Source: Cercospora beticola (lineage: Eukaryota; Ascomycota; Dothideomycetes; Mycosphaerellales; Mycosphaerellaceae). From it: DNA of 64,000 bases. The DNA is taken from assembly GCF_033473495.1 (NCBI RefSeq), contig NC_088943.1, positions 1,468,001-1,532,000 on the forward strand, given 5' to 3'. The stretch's first letter is position 1; each line of letters begins with the position of its first letter. A program made the position numbers and the translations under genes. This document shows positions 1 to 10,323 of this stretch, piece after piece. The notes under the pieces are model-generated. The model was not told the origin of the DNA. It was given only the letters and a program-made list of their open reading frames with translations, and did not search any database.

Positions 1-2428
1 GCTCCTGTGATTCTGCCGCCGCGTTATTCTGCGAGTCAATGGTGGCCGGCACAAAGTCTTTGAAAGATAGGAGCGTCGGATCATTGTTGGATTGCGCTTG
101 TGGACCTGGGGAATGGCCAGATGATGTCCCACCACGATCGTTGCTCGCTGCTGTGGTCTTGACGTTGCCGTTAGCTGTTGATGAAGTGTTGGGTCGTGGT
201 TGTGGAATACCTGCAGCTTCTTGCCGTTGCGAGGCCGTCAGCTGCGTTCGAGGTGGCTCTATCGCGGACTGTACGACTGTGGCCGGCTCCTCCAATATAT
301 CAATGTTCGTAGCCTGGTGGATTTCCTCCGGAACTTCGCGACTTCTGTCGCTGGCATTATCGCTTGAATTGTCACCCGAAGCCTCTGCAGGCAAATCTGT
401 GATATTTTGTGCCGCCTGATAGGACTGTGCTGAACTTGTACTAACCATCGTCGTGTCAAGACCGTCCTGGGCTTCTGCATTAGTTTCGTGAAGGTCGCTC
501 ATGGCGTCCGCAACATCATCTGAGTCGAGAGCATCATCTATCTGCTTTGAATCGTCTTGGGCAGGCGCCTCGCTCATATCAGCGTCAATGACGTCGACAT
601 CTGAAGTGGTCGAGTCGCCTGCACTGGATGCATGTCCGACATGACGGCTTGGCAGAGCGACATCCTCTTCAGGGTCGTCGTCCTCAGATGCATGACTGCT
701 GTCGTCCCCGTCCGTCATGTGTCCTACCTCCTCGACTGACCGCCCATTATCGAAAGCAGAAGTCGCATGCTCCTCCTCTTCAGCTGCAGCCTCATCTGCA
801 TCTTGATCTTGCAATTCATCCTCTGGAAGCTCTTCGTGCTCGAGATCATCATCCTGACCCGCAGCGTAGTCTTCCGCATCCTCGCTGCCAAAATTTTCGT
901 TTGGCGGACTGGCTGCAGCGGCTAAATCTTCAGCTGCAGCATATGGCGGAGCGGTGATTTCTGCTTCCATATCCTCATCTGAATTAGGTGATACAGTTTG
1001 ACCACGATCTGGAGCCAAGGTTAAATTGTCGTTATTCGCAAGCTCGACACTCTCGTCGCTCATCTTGCCATCGCTGTTGAGGACTTCTGCTGCACTCGGT
1101 ATACTATTGACCTGTGTCTCGGCATGATCGTCGTCTGAATCCGCTTCCAGGTCTCCTGAAGCTGGAGTCGCATCTTTCCCTTCGTCTTTGTCCAACGTCG
1201 GCATATGACTTGTGAAGCTCTCGTGAATTGAGCCGCGCATAGTTGGCTTGCTGACCAGTCCGGAATCCCCCGAATCACTTTCACTGCTGCTGTCGTCATC
1301 ACTGTCACTACTAGCCTCTTGCCTGCGCTGCTTGATGGCAGCGCTTAGCCGCTTAAATTTCGCTTGCGTGTTGGCAAGAGTGTCCTTAGTGTTGGTAGTG
1401 GCCGGCACACCAGAAAACCTCCTCTCGCCGAAGGCCTTGAACAGGCCGCGACTATTGGGTTGATGTAGCTTGGAGACAAGCGGCTTGTTCTCGTTACTTG
1501 AGGCAGTGGCGGTTTGAGCGACTTGTGTCCTAGCATTTGAGGCACTCGGAATCTCCCTCGCTACCACAGAACCTGGGATATGTGGCTGTCGAGCAGGTGG
1601 GCTCCCGACGCTTTCCTCATCGCTGCTTGTGTCGATTGAAGAATCGACTTCAATCCCCGCAGAATCGTCCGCCTTGCTGGAATCGACCTCTTGGTCATGG
1701 GTTGGAATTGTGGGCGTGATCGCGGGTCCGATATAGTGCTCCTCCATCTGTACTCGCTGCTCCCGGGTAAGATTGCCCCATAGAACATCTTCGGTGGTGA
1801 GCTTCATGGCAGCGCTTCGCTCGATAGCTTCCCAATCCATAATGAAAGTTTCGTCCGGGTTCTTCGCAGACGCGGCCTTGGTGGAGTCATGACTAGAAGA
1901 AGCGACGGCTTTGTCTTTAGGCTTCTTCTTCTTCTTATGCTTCTTCCGAGGTTGGGGCTCTCGTCCATTTGATGCCTGGTTCGGCTTCGCTGTATCTCCA
2001 GTGGTCACAGTCGATGAAGGCAATGCAGAGTGAGCAGCAGCACTTTTTGCATCCTTGTGCTGCTTTCCAGAGACTTGACCAGTCGTACCCGCGACTGCTC
2101 GATCTTTGTTCGGCTTCTTCGAGGTGTCCGGCTGGAATTCGACATTGGTCCTTTCGGTCTTGGGCTGGGCAGCAGATAGGCCTCCTGCTTCGCTGTCGCC
2201 GGTCTCGAGTTGGAGTTTTTGCTTCTCGCGACGTCGCTTTCTCTTGCCCGAACGGTCTTTGGATGGCGCGATGAGCACAGAGGCGGCATCTGCAATTCCC
2301 GGAGTCTCCGTCTGCTGAAGTTCCGCCTTGTCGTCTCGCTTCCTTTTCTTCTTGGACTGGCGCAAACTGCCGTCGGCTGGCAAGCCGCTGGAGCTGAAGG
2401 ATCGCTTCCGAGCTTCTCTCAGATCCAT
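1..2428 (-). CDS. Lys-rich / acidic low-complexity protein, 3' end outside window
   Basis: An open frame of 809 codons starts at the ATG at 2426-2428 and runs off the left edge without a stop. The first ~170 residues are basic, with several Lys/Arg clusters (KKKRKR, KRKRRR, KKHKKKKKPK) that look like nuclear localisation signals. A compact, better-ordered stretch follows (FIMDWEAIERSAAMK...WGNLTREQRVQMEEHYIGP). Then come several hundred Ser/Asp/Glu-rich residues that look disordered. The acidic tail and NLS clusters suggest a nuclear or nucleolar protein, but I do not recognise the family; any conserved domain may lie beyond the window. No intron is visible. Confidence 0.75.
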   Translation of the reverse strand, partial: MDLREARKRSFSSSGLPADGSLRQSKKKRKRDDKAELQQTETPGIADAASVLIAPSKDRSGKRKRRREKQKLQLETGDSEAGGLSAAQPKTERTNVEFQPDTSKKPNKDRAVAGTTGQVSGKQHKDAKSAAAHSALPSSTVTTGDTAKPNQASNGREPQPRKKHKKKKKPKDKAVASSSHDSTKAASAKNPDETFIMDWEAIERSAAMKLTTEDVLWGNLTREQRVQMEEHYIGPAITPTIPTHDQEVDSSKADDSAGIEVDSSIDTSSDEESVGSPPARQPHIPGSVVAREIPSASNARTQVAQTATASSNENKPLVSKLHQPNSRGLFKAFGERRFSGVPATTNTKDTLANTQAKFKRLSAAIKQRRQEASSDSDDDSSSESDSGDSGLVSKPTMRGSIHESFTSHMPTLDKDEGKDATPASGDLEADSDDDHAETQVNSIPSAAEVLNSDGKMSDESVELANNDNLTLAPDRGQTVSPNSDEDMEAEITAPPYAAAEDLAAAASPPNENFGSEDAEDYAAGQDDDLEHEELPEDELQDQDADEAAAEEEEHATSAFDNGRSVEEVGHMTDGDDSSHASEDDDPEEDVALPSRHVGHASSAGDSTTSDVDVIDADMSEAPAQDDSKQIDDALDSDDVADAMSDLHETNAEAQDGLDTTMVSTSSAQSYQAAQNITDLPAEASGDNSSDNASDRSREVPEEIHQATNIDILEEPATVVQSAIEPPRTQLTASQRQEAAGIPQPRPNTSSTANGNVKTTAASNDRGGTSSGHSPGPQAQSNNDPTLLSFKDFVPATIDSQNNAAAESQE

Positions 2429-3256
2429 CACTGCAGCGCGGCGCACCTGTCAATTCCAATCATTGCCAGTCTCTCCGATGCCTGGCGACACCCGTGGAGA
2501 CCGACTTGTATACAAATGTTGTTGTCGTCGCGCGGCGGCTTTGTGCAGGGCGGAGGTGTGGATAAGATCGACCGGCCCGCGCGGGGACTAAGTTTGTGTT
2601 TGTGTAGACGACGACGAGAGCAACAGGGATGAACGCGGCTTTCTGAGTAGCTCCGTACCTGCAGTATGGGCAATGCCAGCTCGCAATCACCCAAGCTTTG
2701 AGTTCCATGCAGGCTCGGACGACAGCAAAAGACACCTAACGCTCACGTTATCGCATTGCCGAGAGCACGAGATAGGAAGGTATGCACCCGTCATCGAAAG
2801 CGATACAAGACTGGTTCACTTGACTATTTTCCGTGTCCTACTACACACGTGCGTCTGCTAGCAGACTCTCGACCCCCTATGTCATCAGCACAGCGTTCGC
2901 TGCAGAACGCCCTGTTCTACTTTTGAAGTCCAATGTACCCACTTCATAGCCCGATCCTATCATACACAGACAGACAGATATGTCTATTCAAACAAAAAGA
3001 ATTCGCTCCCAGACAAGTGCACAGGTCGTGCCATTAAAGAGCGCCAGCCAACGCCTCCGCTTGATAAACCGACGCTGGTAACAATCAGAGGATAAGTAAA
3101 CATAAGAAGTGCTTCTGCAGCACAAAAGGCGCAGGCTGTCCAGTCAGAATATGTGTCGACAGGCCGATTCGCTCCGCCGGCGCGCCTTCCGTGCATGTTG
3201 CTGTTTCGTCCAATTCGTAAGCAAGTAAATGAGTGATTTGCGATACGCGCAATGTT
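2429..3256. other. Intergenic region, no gene seen
   Basis: This lies between the start of the Lys-rich gene and the 3' end of the Rho GEF gene. Frames here are short, overlapping and compositionally unlike protein. It presumably holds the promoter of the left gene and the 3' UTR of the right one. Confidence 0.6.
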
Positions 3257-6200
3257 TTAGTTCTCCGACGACAGTATGATGAAGTGCTGTTCCCAGATCC
3301 AGCCCAGTTCGTTAGTCGGATCATCTTGGTTCTTCGCCAGCCACAGCTCGCCCTTCTGCGCGAGTACATCGAAGACTTCGCCCTGCACGTACTGCAGGTA
3401 GGGATATCCGCCCTCTTTGCGGGTCCTGTCGATGCTGAACTCAAACAAGCTTGCACACACAAACAAGATCGGCATGTCAGCGGGGGCCGTACGCGGCGGA
3501 GTCGCTTCTTGCGGAGGACTCGTAACGTCTGGCGGGAGAGCGGAGCTAAACAAGCCAGAGAACCGGTGCTGTTCGACCTCTGCAGGTGTCGGCCGGGCTG
3601 TGTAATATGAGGCATCCGATGTTGGCCTGTGTGATCTTGGTGCTTCGTGACTTTGGCGGGGAAAGTAGCTCGATGGTGGAAGAGATGGTGAGTCAGCAGT
3701 GGCTGGCCTGGTAGCGGAGAACGATGAACTGGGAGTATGAGCAGCCGAATTTGGCCACGGCCGAGAGCCAGCCGCAGCAGAAGGGGCAGGTTGGCGACTG
3801 GCAATGGCCGAACTTGATCGATTCCGTGAGTCCGCTGGAAACTGCCCTTCCGAGCCTGGGGAGTAAATACCACTGTGGCGTCGGTTATTGGCATTGTGTG
3901 ACGACTCGCTGCCGACTGATAGCGTGCGATTGGAGCTATCGAGGGTAGAAGGCCGTCGTTTGCTTGTCGTCTCTGAGGATTCCGCGAGTGTCGGCGTTGT
4001 GGACAGGAAGCTTGCGGCTTCCACCTTCAAGGTGCCATTGCAAATGGACAGCTTGTTGCAGCGCCTCTCTATCTCGACAAAGTCAGGCTTGAAAGCAGGC
4101 TCAATCTGCTGGATGCTGCTTGGGACATCCGCGGCTTCCAGCAAAGGTTTCAACTTCCTCTCCCAAGTACCCTGCCATTTCAATTGGATGTCGATGAAGC
4201 AGTTGAGACAATTCTGGACGAGCTGAGCAGTGAGCGTGTACAGTTTCGGCAGATCGATCTTGAGCTGCTCATTCAAAGCCACGTACAGCTCCGAAGCCTC
4301 CACGGTCTTCTTGTCAGGCTTTTGACCACGACGTTCTTCTGACTTGCATTTGGCGTAGTCAACAATCTTCTTCTTCCGCTTGTTGATCGCATTCTGGGGA
4401 CCTTCATGCAGTTTGATGCATTGGATCATCGGAGCTAGAACCCTCTTCTGCACATCGGCTTTGTGCTCCCCAAACGCGATCAATGTCAGATCACGAATGA
4501 CTTGGCCATATTTGCGGTACTTGCTCTCGATTTCAGGGAGTGTGCTCGGAGACACGTCAGTGAACAGTTCCAGAGCGTTGGCGTAGTTGTTGATGAGCTC
4601 AATGGCTTTGTCGGTCCGATGCATGTAATCCTGCACATCTCGCATACAGATCTGCAATCGAATGAAATGGCCTCCGAATTTGTGGGCCAGATCGTCAAAG
4701 GCCGGGTCTTGGAAGGCCTCAGCAATGCCCACTCGTTCTTTGAGCTTCTCGGTGCGGCGTCCAAAGGCTTTGGCTAGACCGCTGCGCAAATCTGTGTCCT
4801 TGCGCTTGCCAGGATTGATAATCTGATCGACGAGGTCGGCGCGCTTCTTAGCATCGTTGATTCGTGTCAGCATAGCGATTGAATCTTTGACTGCGCTTTT
4901 GAGGTCACCGTGATCGGGATGCTCAGATGGTGTGACTTCGAGCAATTGCTGGAGCAACATTGGATACTTGGCAACACGTTGAGTCGGTTTCACAAGAAGA
5001 GAGTCCAGATCCCATGCAGACGTGATGTCGCTAGCATTAGCATGGCACTCGTCAAGCCAACACTTTACAGTCGTCGTGCTCTGGATCGCCGACAGCCTTT
5101 GATTGGCAGCATCGTGGTTTTTCAGATAGGTGCCGTACACATTCTCCATTTGTGGAATGTTCATCAAAAACGTGCGCCCAATCGTTGTCGTCTGGTCCTT
5201 TTCGTTGTCCACTGCATCGGTGAAAGTGCTTGTCGTGCCGTCGCTTTGCGTGGTGGAGAAACTACCACGCTTGTTCATCCACCGATGCTGCTTTGGAGGG
5301 GTGTACACCTGCGAGACGGCCTTGCGCATTTCATCATAGAAATGCAATGCAAACTTCTCTACCTCATCGCAGTTACCGAAGAGCACTTTCTTATCTTCAG
5401 GCTGGACCAGTTCTGGGGTGCAGGTGGCTTTGTAGATATCCTCGATGATCTTCAAATCTTGATGGTAGGAGTTTTCAGTGTCCAGCAGTTCTTTGATAAT
5501 GTGTCGTCTCCTGAGAAGGCGCTTGTGTTCTGGGGCAGGCGATGCAGCACTCTGCGTCTTCGTAGCGCCATCGCGTCCTGTGTCCACTGAGCCAACCCTT
5601 GTTGTTTCCGAGACAGATGTCATGGATTGAGAAGTGGGCAGACTCGGTGGAATTCGCTGACTGTCTGTAGAAGGTCGCGATGAAGGTGGCCTAGAAGAAC
5701 TAGACTGTGCCCATGTCCCTTTGTTCAGTCGCGGCGAGAGGTCGCTAGACCCTCTCTCGGAGGCAGATGTGGGCAGCGCGAGATCAGGGAAAGCGGATGG
5801 TTTCAAAGATGTCTCGTTCGGTACAGGCGGAGGTGCATGCGAAGGCGCTGAAGAGACATCTGGGGCCGTCGCTTCGGTATCCGGTGGTGTGGCATTTGCA
5901 CGATCAGCCGCTGCATGGATGTCGTGCAGGTCCAGACCTCCTGTAGTCGATATCGTTGACAGTCTGAAGCCGGCCTCATTCATGCTTGGCGTGAAGGACC
6001 CGGTGCTGGGCACAGTGCTGGATCGCGGTGTGTACCCAAAATCCTTTGGCGGAGGTGTAGGTTTGTTCTCATCGTCCTCCTGTGCAAAGGGATATTCTCC
6101 GCGCTGCTGCCGTTCCCAGGCTTCGTCCGCCTTGCGGATCTTCGCCTCGAAGTCGTCCTCATCGTCCTCGTTATTGTTTGGTGTCTCGTTGCCATATACA

Positions 6201-8839
6201 ATGACAGTGCCTGGCACAAATCCATCACCCATCGGCGGTGTATCCGGTGTGATCGACGGCATCTCATATGTGCCAGCTTGCAGCATTTGCTTTTCTGGTG
6301 TGCTTTGTCCCTTGGCCTGACTATCCAAAACACTGTCCAGCAGGCTTTGTATCATGATGCCGTTGGATCCGCCGTTAGCAGATAATCGGTGCAAGTCCAC
6401 CATGCGATGCTGCACCTCTTCAAGCATGTCCGGCGTAAGTGATCCAGTGGACTGATAGTACTCCAGCACGCGAGCGATGGCCCCATCTGCGCCAAGTGTC
6501 TCTTGGGAATCAATGCCGGGCGATGCGTCTGGACGGAATACTGTAGGTCGAAGGGTGTCGTCTCGCGGTCGGGTCTGGCGTTTGGGCGTCGTATTCTGCT
6601 CGTTCGGAAAACATGTCACTGCATCGTCGTCTGGAGATTCTGTGTATCCGTTGACAGCAAAGGCTCGTTCGTTGTAGGCTTGCGTGTGCACAACGTCTCC
6701 TTGTGTGGGTGAGTCGCGGCGGCGGGATTCAGCGGAGCTGTTCCCCATGTCACTGAGCCACGGTTCTGCATGCTGACTAGTTTCTGGGTCCTCGTCCAGC
6801 ATGATCCGTATTGAACCTTGATCTGCACCCCGATCGATACCAGACCCCCACCTATCATCCGCATCACTGGTGCTGTCTCTGGCGGACGGACTGTCATCCG
6901 CGAATTCAGTCCCCGTACCACTGGCATCTGATCCACTGCTCCTACGCATGCGCATCACGTTGTCTAGGACGCTGGGGCTATGAATTGGTTGCGCGGGCTC
7001 ACTCTGGCCTAGTTCTATGGTACTTGGAACGGCTGCGGAGCGGCTTGGCGGTTGATAGGTGACGGGTGCAAGCAGGATCTGCGGTCCGCCGTCTTCCACC
7101 TGTGGTTGTTCTGAGTCTTCCGCCGCTGCGGCCCGTCCAAGGACGGGGCTTTCGTCCTCGAAGAACGTCTTCTCGGTCTGCGCTGAGAGCAGATCGGAAG
7201 TCTGTGCGTGTGGTGCTTGAAGACTGGTCGTCTCCACGCTCAAACCACGCGAGTGTCCATTCACAGCGCTTCCCTCTCTTTGCTGCATTCGCTCCGCGCC
7301 TGCGATAGCTTGCGGCACGAAGTCGCCAGTGCTTAGTCGAACGGGACCTCGTGAAGCGCTTCTCGTCTGGCTCCTAGACTGACTGCGAGATGCGCTCCGC
7401 AAGCTTTCGTACGAATCGTTGGATCTCAGACTTGCCGTAATCGCTTTCTGTATCCTGGCCCTGCGCTCCGCAAAGTCCACATTATCCAGCTCGGGTATCT
7501 TCCTCCGCGATCTCTCTTTTTGCGGATCGTATGGTTTCCCAAGCCACTGCTCGCTTGGCCGTCGAATATCTCTCCTGCCAGGATTCGCGCTCACGAATCG
7601 CTCGGCCGCTCTCGCACGGCTAGCGGAAGTTGTCGCCGCACTCACTGGCTGTCTAGGCCGTGATGATCGCAAGGGCGGGGAGGTTATCGCAGGCGGGGCC
7701 ACTATCTTGGCAGAAAGCGTCTGGTTCGAGGAAGCTGTAGGGATTGGTGGAGGTGCGTATCGGCTGCGAGATGGCGGCGCGTTGTTCTCTTTTCCCTTTG
7801 CCGTGCTGGGCCGTGTGGGGGATTTGGATAGCTTGCGTCTGTGGCTCGACATAGATGACGCAGATCGTGTGTACGGCGAACTGAGGAACGAGGAGGATGA
7901 GTCGTTTCCTTGGCGGTTGCTAATCGGTATTCGCGATGTCGTTGCAGCAGGACGCGACCTTGAGTTTCGTGATATGGAGTCAGGTGGTGTGGGATACAGT
8001 GTAGGGATGGTGCGAGCTCCCAGATCCGGCATACTGGGAACAGCTTGCGGGCGTAAAGCATCCATATCGCTCCGGCTGCGCTGATGGTTCAGCTTGTGCT
8101 GATGCGGCTGCGGCGGGGCTAGAGACGGAGTAGCAATGTCCTGATGCGATTGTGAGCGGCCATGGCCCAGCGCCAGACTGCCCTCGCTTCCCCGTCGCGG
8201 TGTCTTTTCAAAGGTTGGCAGCGGTCCGTAATTGCCCAACTCAAAGTTGCCATTCCATATCCCATCCGCAGTGATCTCACCAAACAGCGGTCGCGAGTGC
8301 TGCTTCGGCGACGTAGGTCGGTGTTTCGGGCTGAAGGCGGAATGTGGCTGGCTGCGTGTGGTGCGAGTAGTGCCGACAGATGAGAAGGAGCTGTTGGCCT
8401 CGAACGACGTCGATGGTGACTTGGCGGTTGACTTGTGAGTATGTGCAGGTCGCTTCTTTTGCAATCTCACGCGCTCCTTGCCCTCCCCGCTTGATGCACT
8501 GACGGGAGATCTGGGCGCTGTCGTTCTCCCCGGAATAGATGGTCGTCGGGAGTTCTCACGCTCGGTAGAGCTGAGGGATAGCGGCGGAAGCCCGCTGCTT
8601 TCCCACTTGCTGGCCATATCTTTCACGAGGCCAGCGGGTCGTGAGGGCAGCAGTGCGGGATTCGAGCGAGCACTGGCGAGAGTCCGTGGGAGACCTGAGG
8701 CCAAGGTCCGTGATTTTGATGCGCTGTCATTGAACGCAGATGGCGCGGTCCCACTCCCACCCTCGTCGACGACCGGGGTTTCTAGTTCATGGTTGTTGTT
8801 GTTGTTGTTGTACAACTCGCTTCGCGGCGCGTCCGACAT
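3257..8839 (-). CDS. DH-BAR-SH3 Rho-type guanine nucleotide exchange factor
   Basis: A single uninterrupted frame of 1,860 residues. Residues 1 to ~1100 are Ser/Pro-rich and probably disordered, with an Asn run near the N-terminus. A Dbl-homology (DH) domain spans ~1110-1325, beginning KRRHIIKELLDTENSYHQDL and containing the helix VKPTQRVAKYPMLLQQLL typical of the GTPase-contacting face. A BAR-type helical domain follows (~1340-1565: LRLQ-like helices, FGEHK, CFIDIQLKWQGTW). An SH3 domain closes the protein (~1788-1858: VCASLFEFSIDRT... GWIWEQHFIIL). DH followed by BAR instead of PH is the layout of Tuba/DNMBP and fission yeast Gef1, which activate Cdc42 at membranes; acting on Cdc42 or a Rho is inferred. 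No intron is seen. The exact GTPase partner cannot be told from sequence. Confidence 0.93.
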   Translation of the reverse strand: MSDAPRSELYNNNNNNHELETPVVDEGGSGTAPSAFNDSASKSRTLASGLPRTLASARSNPALLPSRPAGLVKDMASKWESSGLPPLSLSSTERENSRRPSIPGRTTAPRSPVSASSGEGKERVRLQKKRPAHTHKSTAKSPSTSFEANSSFSSVGTTRTTRSQPHSAFSPKHRPTSPKQHSRPLFGEITADGIWNGNFELGNYGPLPTFEKTPRRGSEGSLALGHGRSQSHQDIATPSLAPPQPHQHKLNHQRSRSDMDALRPQAVPSMPDLGARTIPTLYPTPPDSISRNSRSRPAATTSRIPISNRQGNDSSSSFLSSPYTRSASSMSSHRRKLSKSPTRPSTAKGKENNAPPSRSRYAPPPIPTASSNQTLSAKIVAPPAITSPPLRSSRPRQPVSAATTSASRARAAERFVSANPGRRDIRRPSEQWLGKPYDPQKERSRRKIPELDNVDFAERRARIQKAITASLRSNDSYESLRSASRSQSRSQTRSASRGPVRLSTGDFVPQAIAGAERMQQREGSAVNGHSRGLSVETTSLQAPHAQTSDLLSAQTEKTFFEDESPVLGRAAAAEDSEQPQVEDGGPQILLAPVTYQPPSRSAAVPSTIELGQSEPAQPIHSPSVLDNVMRMRRSSGSDASGTGTEFADDSPSARDSTSDADDRWGSGIDRGADQGSIRIMLDEDPETSQHAEPWLSDMGNSSAESRRRDSPTQGDVVHTQAYNERAFAVNGYTESPDDDAVTCFPNEQNTTPKRQTRPRDDTLRPTVFRPDASPGIDSQETLGADGAIARVLEYYQSTGSLTPDMLEEVQHRMVDLHRLSANGGSNGIMIQSLLDSVLDSQAKGQSTPEKQMLQAGTYEMPSITPDTPPMGDGFVPGTVIVYGNETPNNNEDDEDDFEAKIRKADEAWERQQRGEYPFAQEDDENKPTPPPKDFGYTPRSSTVPSTGSFTPSMNEAGFRLSTISTTGGLDLHDIHAAADRANATPPDTEATAPDVSSAPSHAPPPVPNETSLKPSAFPDLALPTSASERGSSDLSPRLNKGTWAQSSSSRPPSSRPSTDSQRIPPSLPTSQSMTSVSETTRVGSVDTGRDGATKTQSAASPAPEHKRLLRRRHIIKELLDTENSYHQDLKIIEDIYKATCTPELVQPEDKKVLFGNCDEVEKFALHFYDEMRKAVSQVYTPPKQHRWMNKRGSFSTTQSDGTTSTFTDAVDNEKDQTTTIGRTFLMNIPQMENVYGTYLKNHDAANQRLSAIQSTTTVKCWLDECHANASDITSAWDLDSLLVKPTQRVAKYPMLLQQLLEVTPSEHPDHGDLKSAVKDSIAMLTRINDAKKRADLVDQIINPGKRKDTDLRSGLAKAFGRRTEKLKERVGIAEAFQDPAFDDLAHKFGGHFIRLQICMRDVQDYMHRTDKAIELINNYANALELFTDVSPSTLPEIESKYRKYGQVIRDLTLIAFGEHKADVQKRVLAPMIQCIKLHEGPQNAINKRKKKIVDYAKCKSEERRGQKPDKKTVEASELYVALNEQLKIDLPKLYTLTAQLVQNCLNCFIDIQLKWQGTWERKLKPLLEAADVPSSIQQIEPAFKPDFVEIERRCNKLSICNGTLKVEAASFLSTTPTLAESSETTSKRRPSTLDSSNRTLSVGSESSHNANNRRHSGIYSPGSEGQFPADSRNRSSSAIASRQPAPSAAAGSRPWPNSAAHTPSSSFSATRPATADSPSLPPSSYFPRQSHEAPRSHRPTSDASYYTARPTPAEVEQHRFSGLFSSALPPDVTSPPQEATPPRTAPADMPILFVCASLFEFSIDRTRKEGGYPYLQYVQGEVFDVLAQKGELWLAKNQDDPTNELGWIWEQHFIILSSEN
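8792..8810. repeat. GTT trinucleotide microsatellite
   Basis: Six GTT units on the plus strand, lying in the first codons of the Rho GEF gene, where they encode an Asn run on the minus strand. Such runs commonly vary in length between strains. Confidence 0.85.
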
Positions 8840-10323
8840 TGTTCAGGGTGGTGCGGGCGACTCGCCCGTCAGATGGCCGACAACGAGTCAAGATCCGGAC
8901 ATGGCATCTGAGTGTGTGACTCTCGAATAATGTTGCGCTCGCAGCCTCAACTGCGATCGAAGTCTGTGCTCGACAAGGGCTCGGTAGGCGAGTCGGCGAG
9001 TCGAGAGTGGAGGTGACGTTATTCAAGCAGCGAGGGCGGCCGTGTTTCTGCGCTCGATAGCATGTGAGGATCGTCGCGCGGAACGATAGGTACGTGGTGA
9101 AGTTCAAAGACCTTCGCGACGGAGGGGGATTTCGTGTTTGACGTTCGAGCCGACAAGAGCGCAGTCGGTCGTCAGTCGCGGCTTCCCGACGGGTGTGCGA
9201 GCTCAGTTCCGCCCAAGTAGTCCTGAACGTAAAACCAACTTTTCGAAGCACCTCGCCAGTTCACACTCAGCTCTCGCTAAGTCTGCCGCCTCACCACTGC
9301 GATTCTACCGATTCGCTGGAAGCCTTCGTACAGCTTCCGGAGTCACAAACCTCCATCATCAATCCCCCTTGTCCTCCACGACAGAATCAATTTCGAACGA
9401 GTCTACTGACCGGGATCCGGTATTGCAGAACCCACCTTGAGTCAATCACTGCAGGTGCATTTGGACGCACTCCATTTTGTGCTCCCAGTCTTCAGGAGCG
9501 GTCGTTGCGATCGCAATGCTATTGGCTGTCGTTTCTGGACGTAACGGAAATGGCCCTTACCACATGTCAACAACGTGCCGCTGCAAGGGATCTGTCCACC
9601 GTAAAGCGTGGACTTTGGACTGTTTATCTACGCTCCTTACTCGGTATACACGCGCGTTGCACAGTCGATCTCATAATGATTCTCACTAGAAAATCCAGAC
9701 CGTCTATCGAGTGCTCTGCTTGCGACCTGTAGCGAATGCACACGTCACACGCACCAGAAATTGGGCGTCAAGTCAAGCCACCACACATGAAGCCGAGAAA
9801 CGAGAAACGGTCAAGAACGAGGCTCTGCGGAGGATGGCTCCGTGAAATCTACCGGTCCAGCCCTTCCGTAGATCTTGATGCTCGACTCAGGAGCGGTGCG
9901 TGCGTGCTACACGACTGAACGAATCCTCGTGAAAAAGGCTGATGAGTGTTTCGACTCTCATACTCATCCCACGATGCTCGTGTATAAACTGCAAACTCCC
10001 ATCGCGACCGCCCAATGCTTGCGCAACCTTCATGCTCGCCGAATGCCTATCATGTTTTTTGGTATCATCCCTGCCGACCTGAGCGCCTCGAGACTTATAC
10101 TGAAAATGCATCCCATTCGTTCATCATTCATCACAACCAGCCCAAAAGCAATCTCCAACCGCATGGACCTCTCCAATGTGACCAGGAACGCTCTGCTCGG
10201 TAGCTCGATCCTGAGCACAAGTACGCCGCGAGAAGCACGTACCTTGGCCGGCAACTTTCGCGTGCTCCGATGGTACTGTGCATGCTCGAGCTCCGCCACT
10301 GCGGCAAAGACAATGCAATGCCC
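8840..10323. other. Intergenic region, no convincing gene
   Basis: About 1.5 kb between the start of the Rho GEF gene and the 3' end of the methyltransferase gene. A plus-strand frame of 179 codons at 9193-9732 exists but has no recognisable domain and Cys/Arg/Ser-rich shadow-like composition. The region probably contains the GEF promoter and a long 5' leader. Confidence 0.5.

Noticed and set aside
9193..9732. A 179-codon plus-strand frame upstream of the Rho GEF gene
   Set aside because: No domain, shadow-like composition and several overlapping frames of equal quality; no intron or family support.
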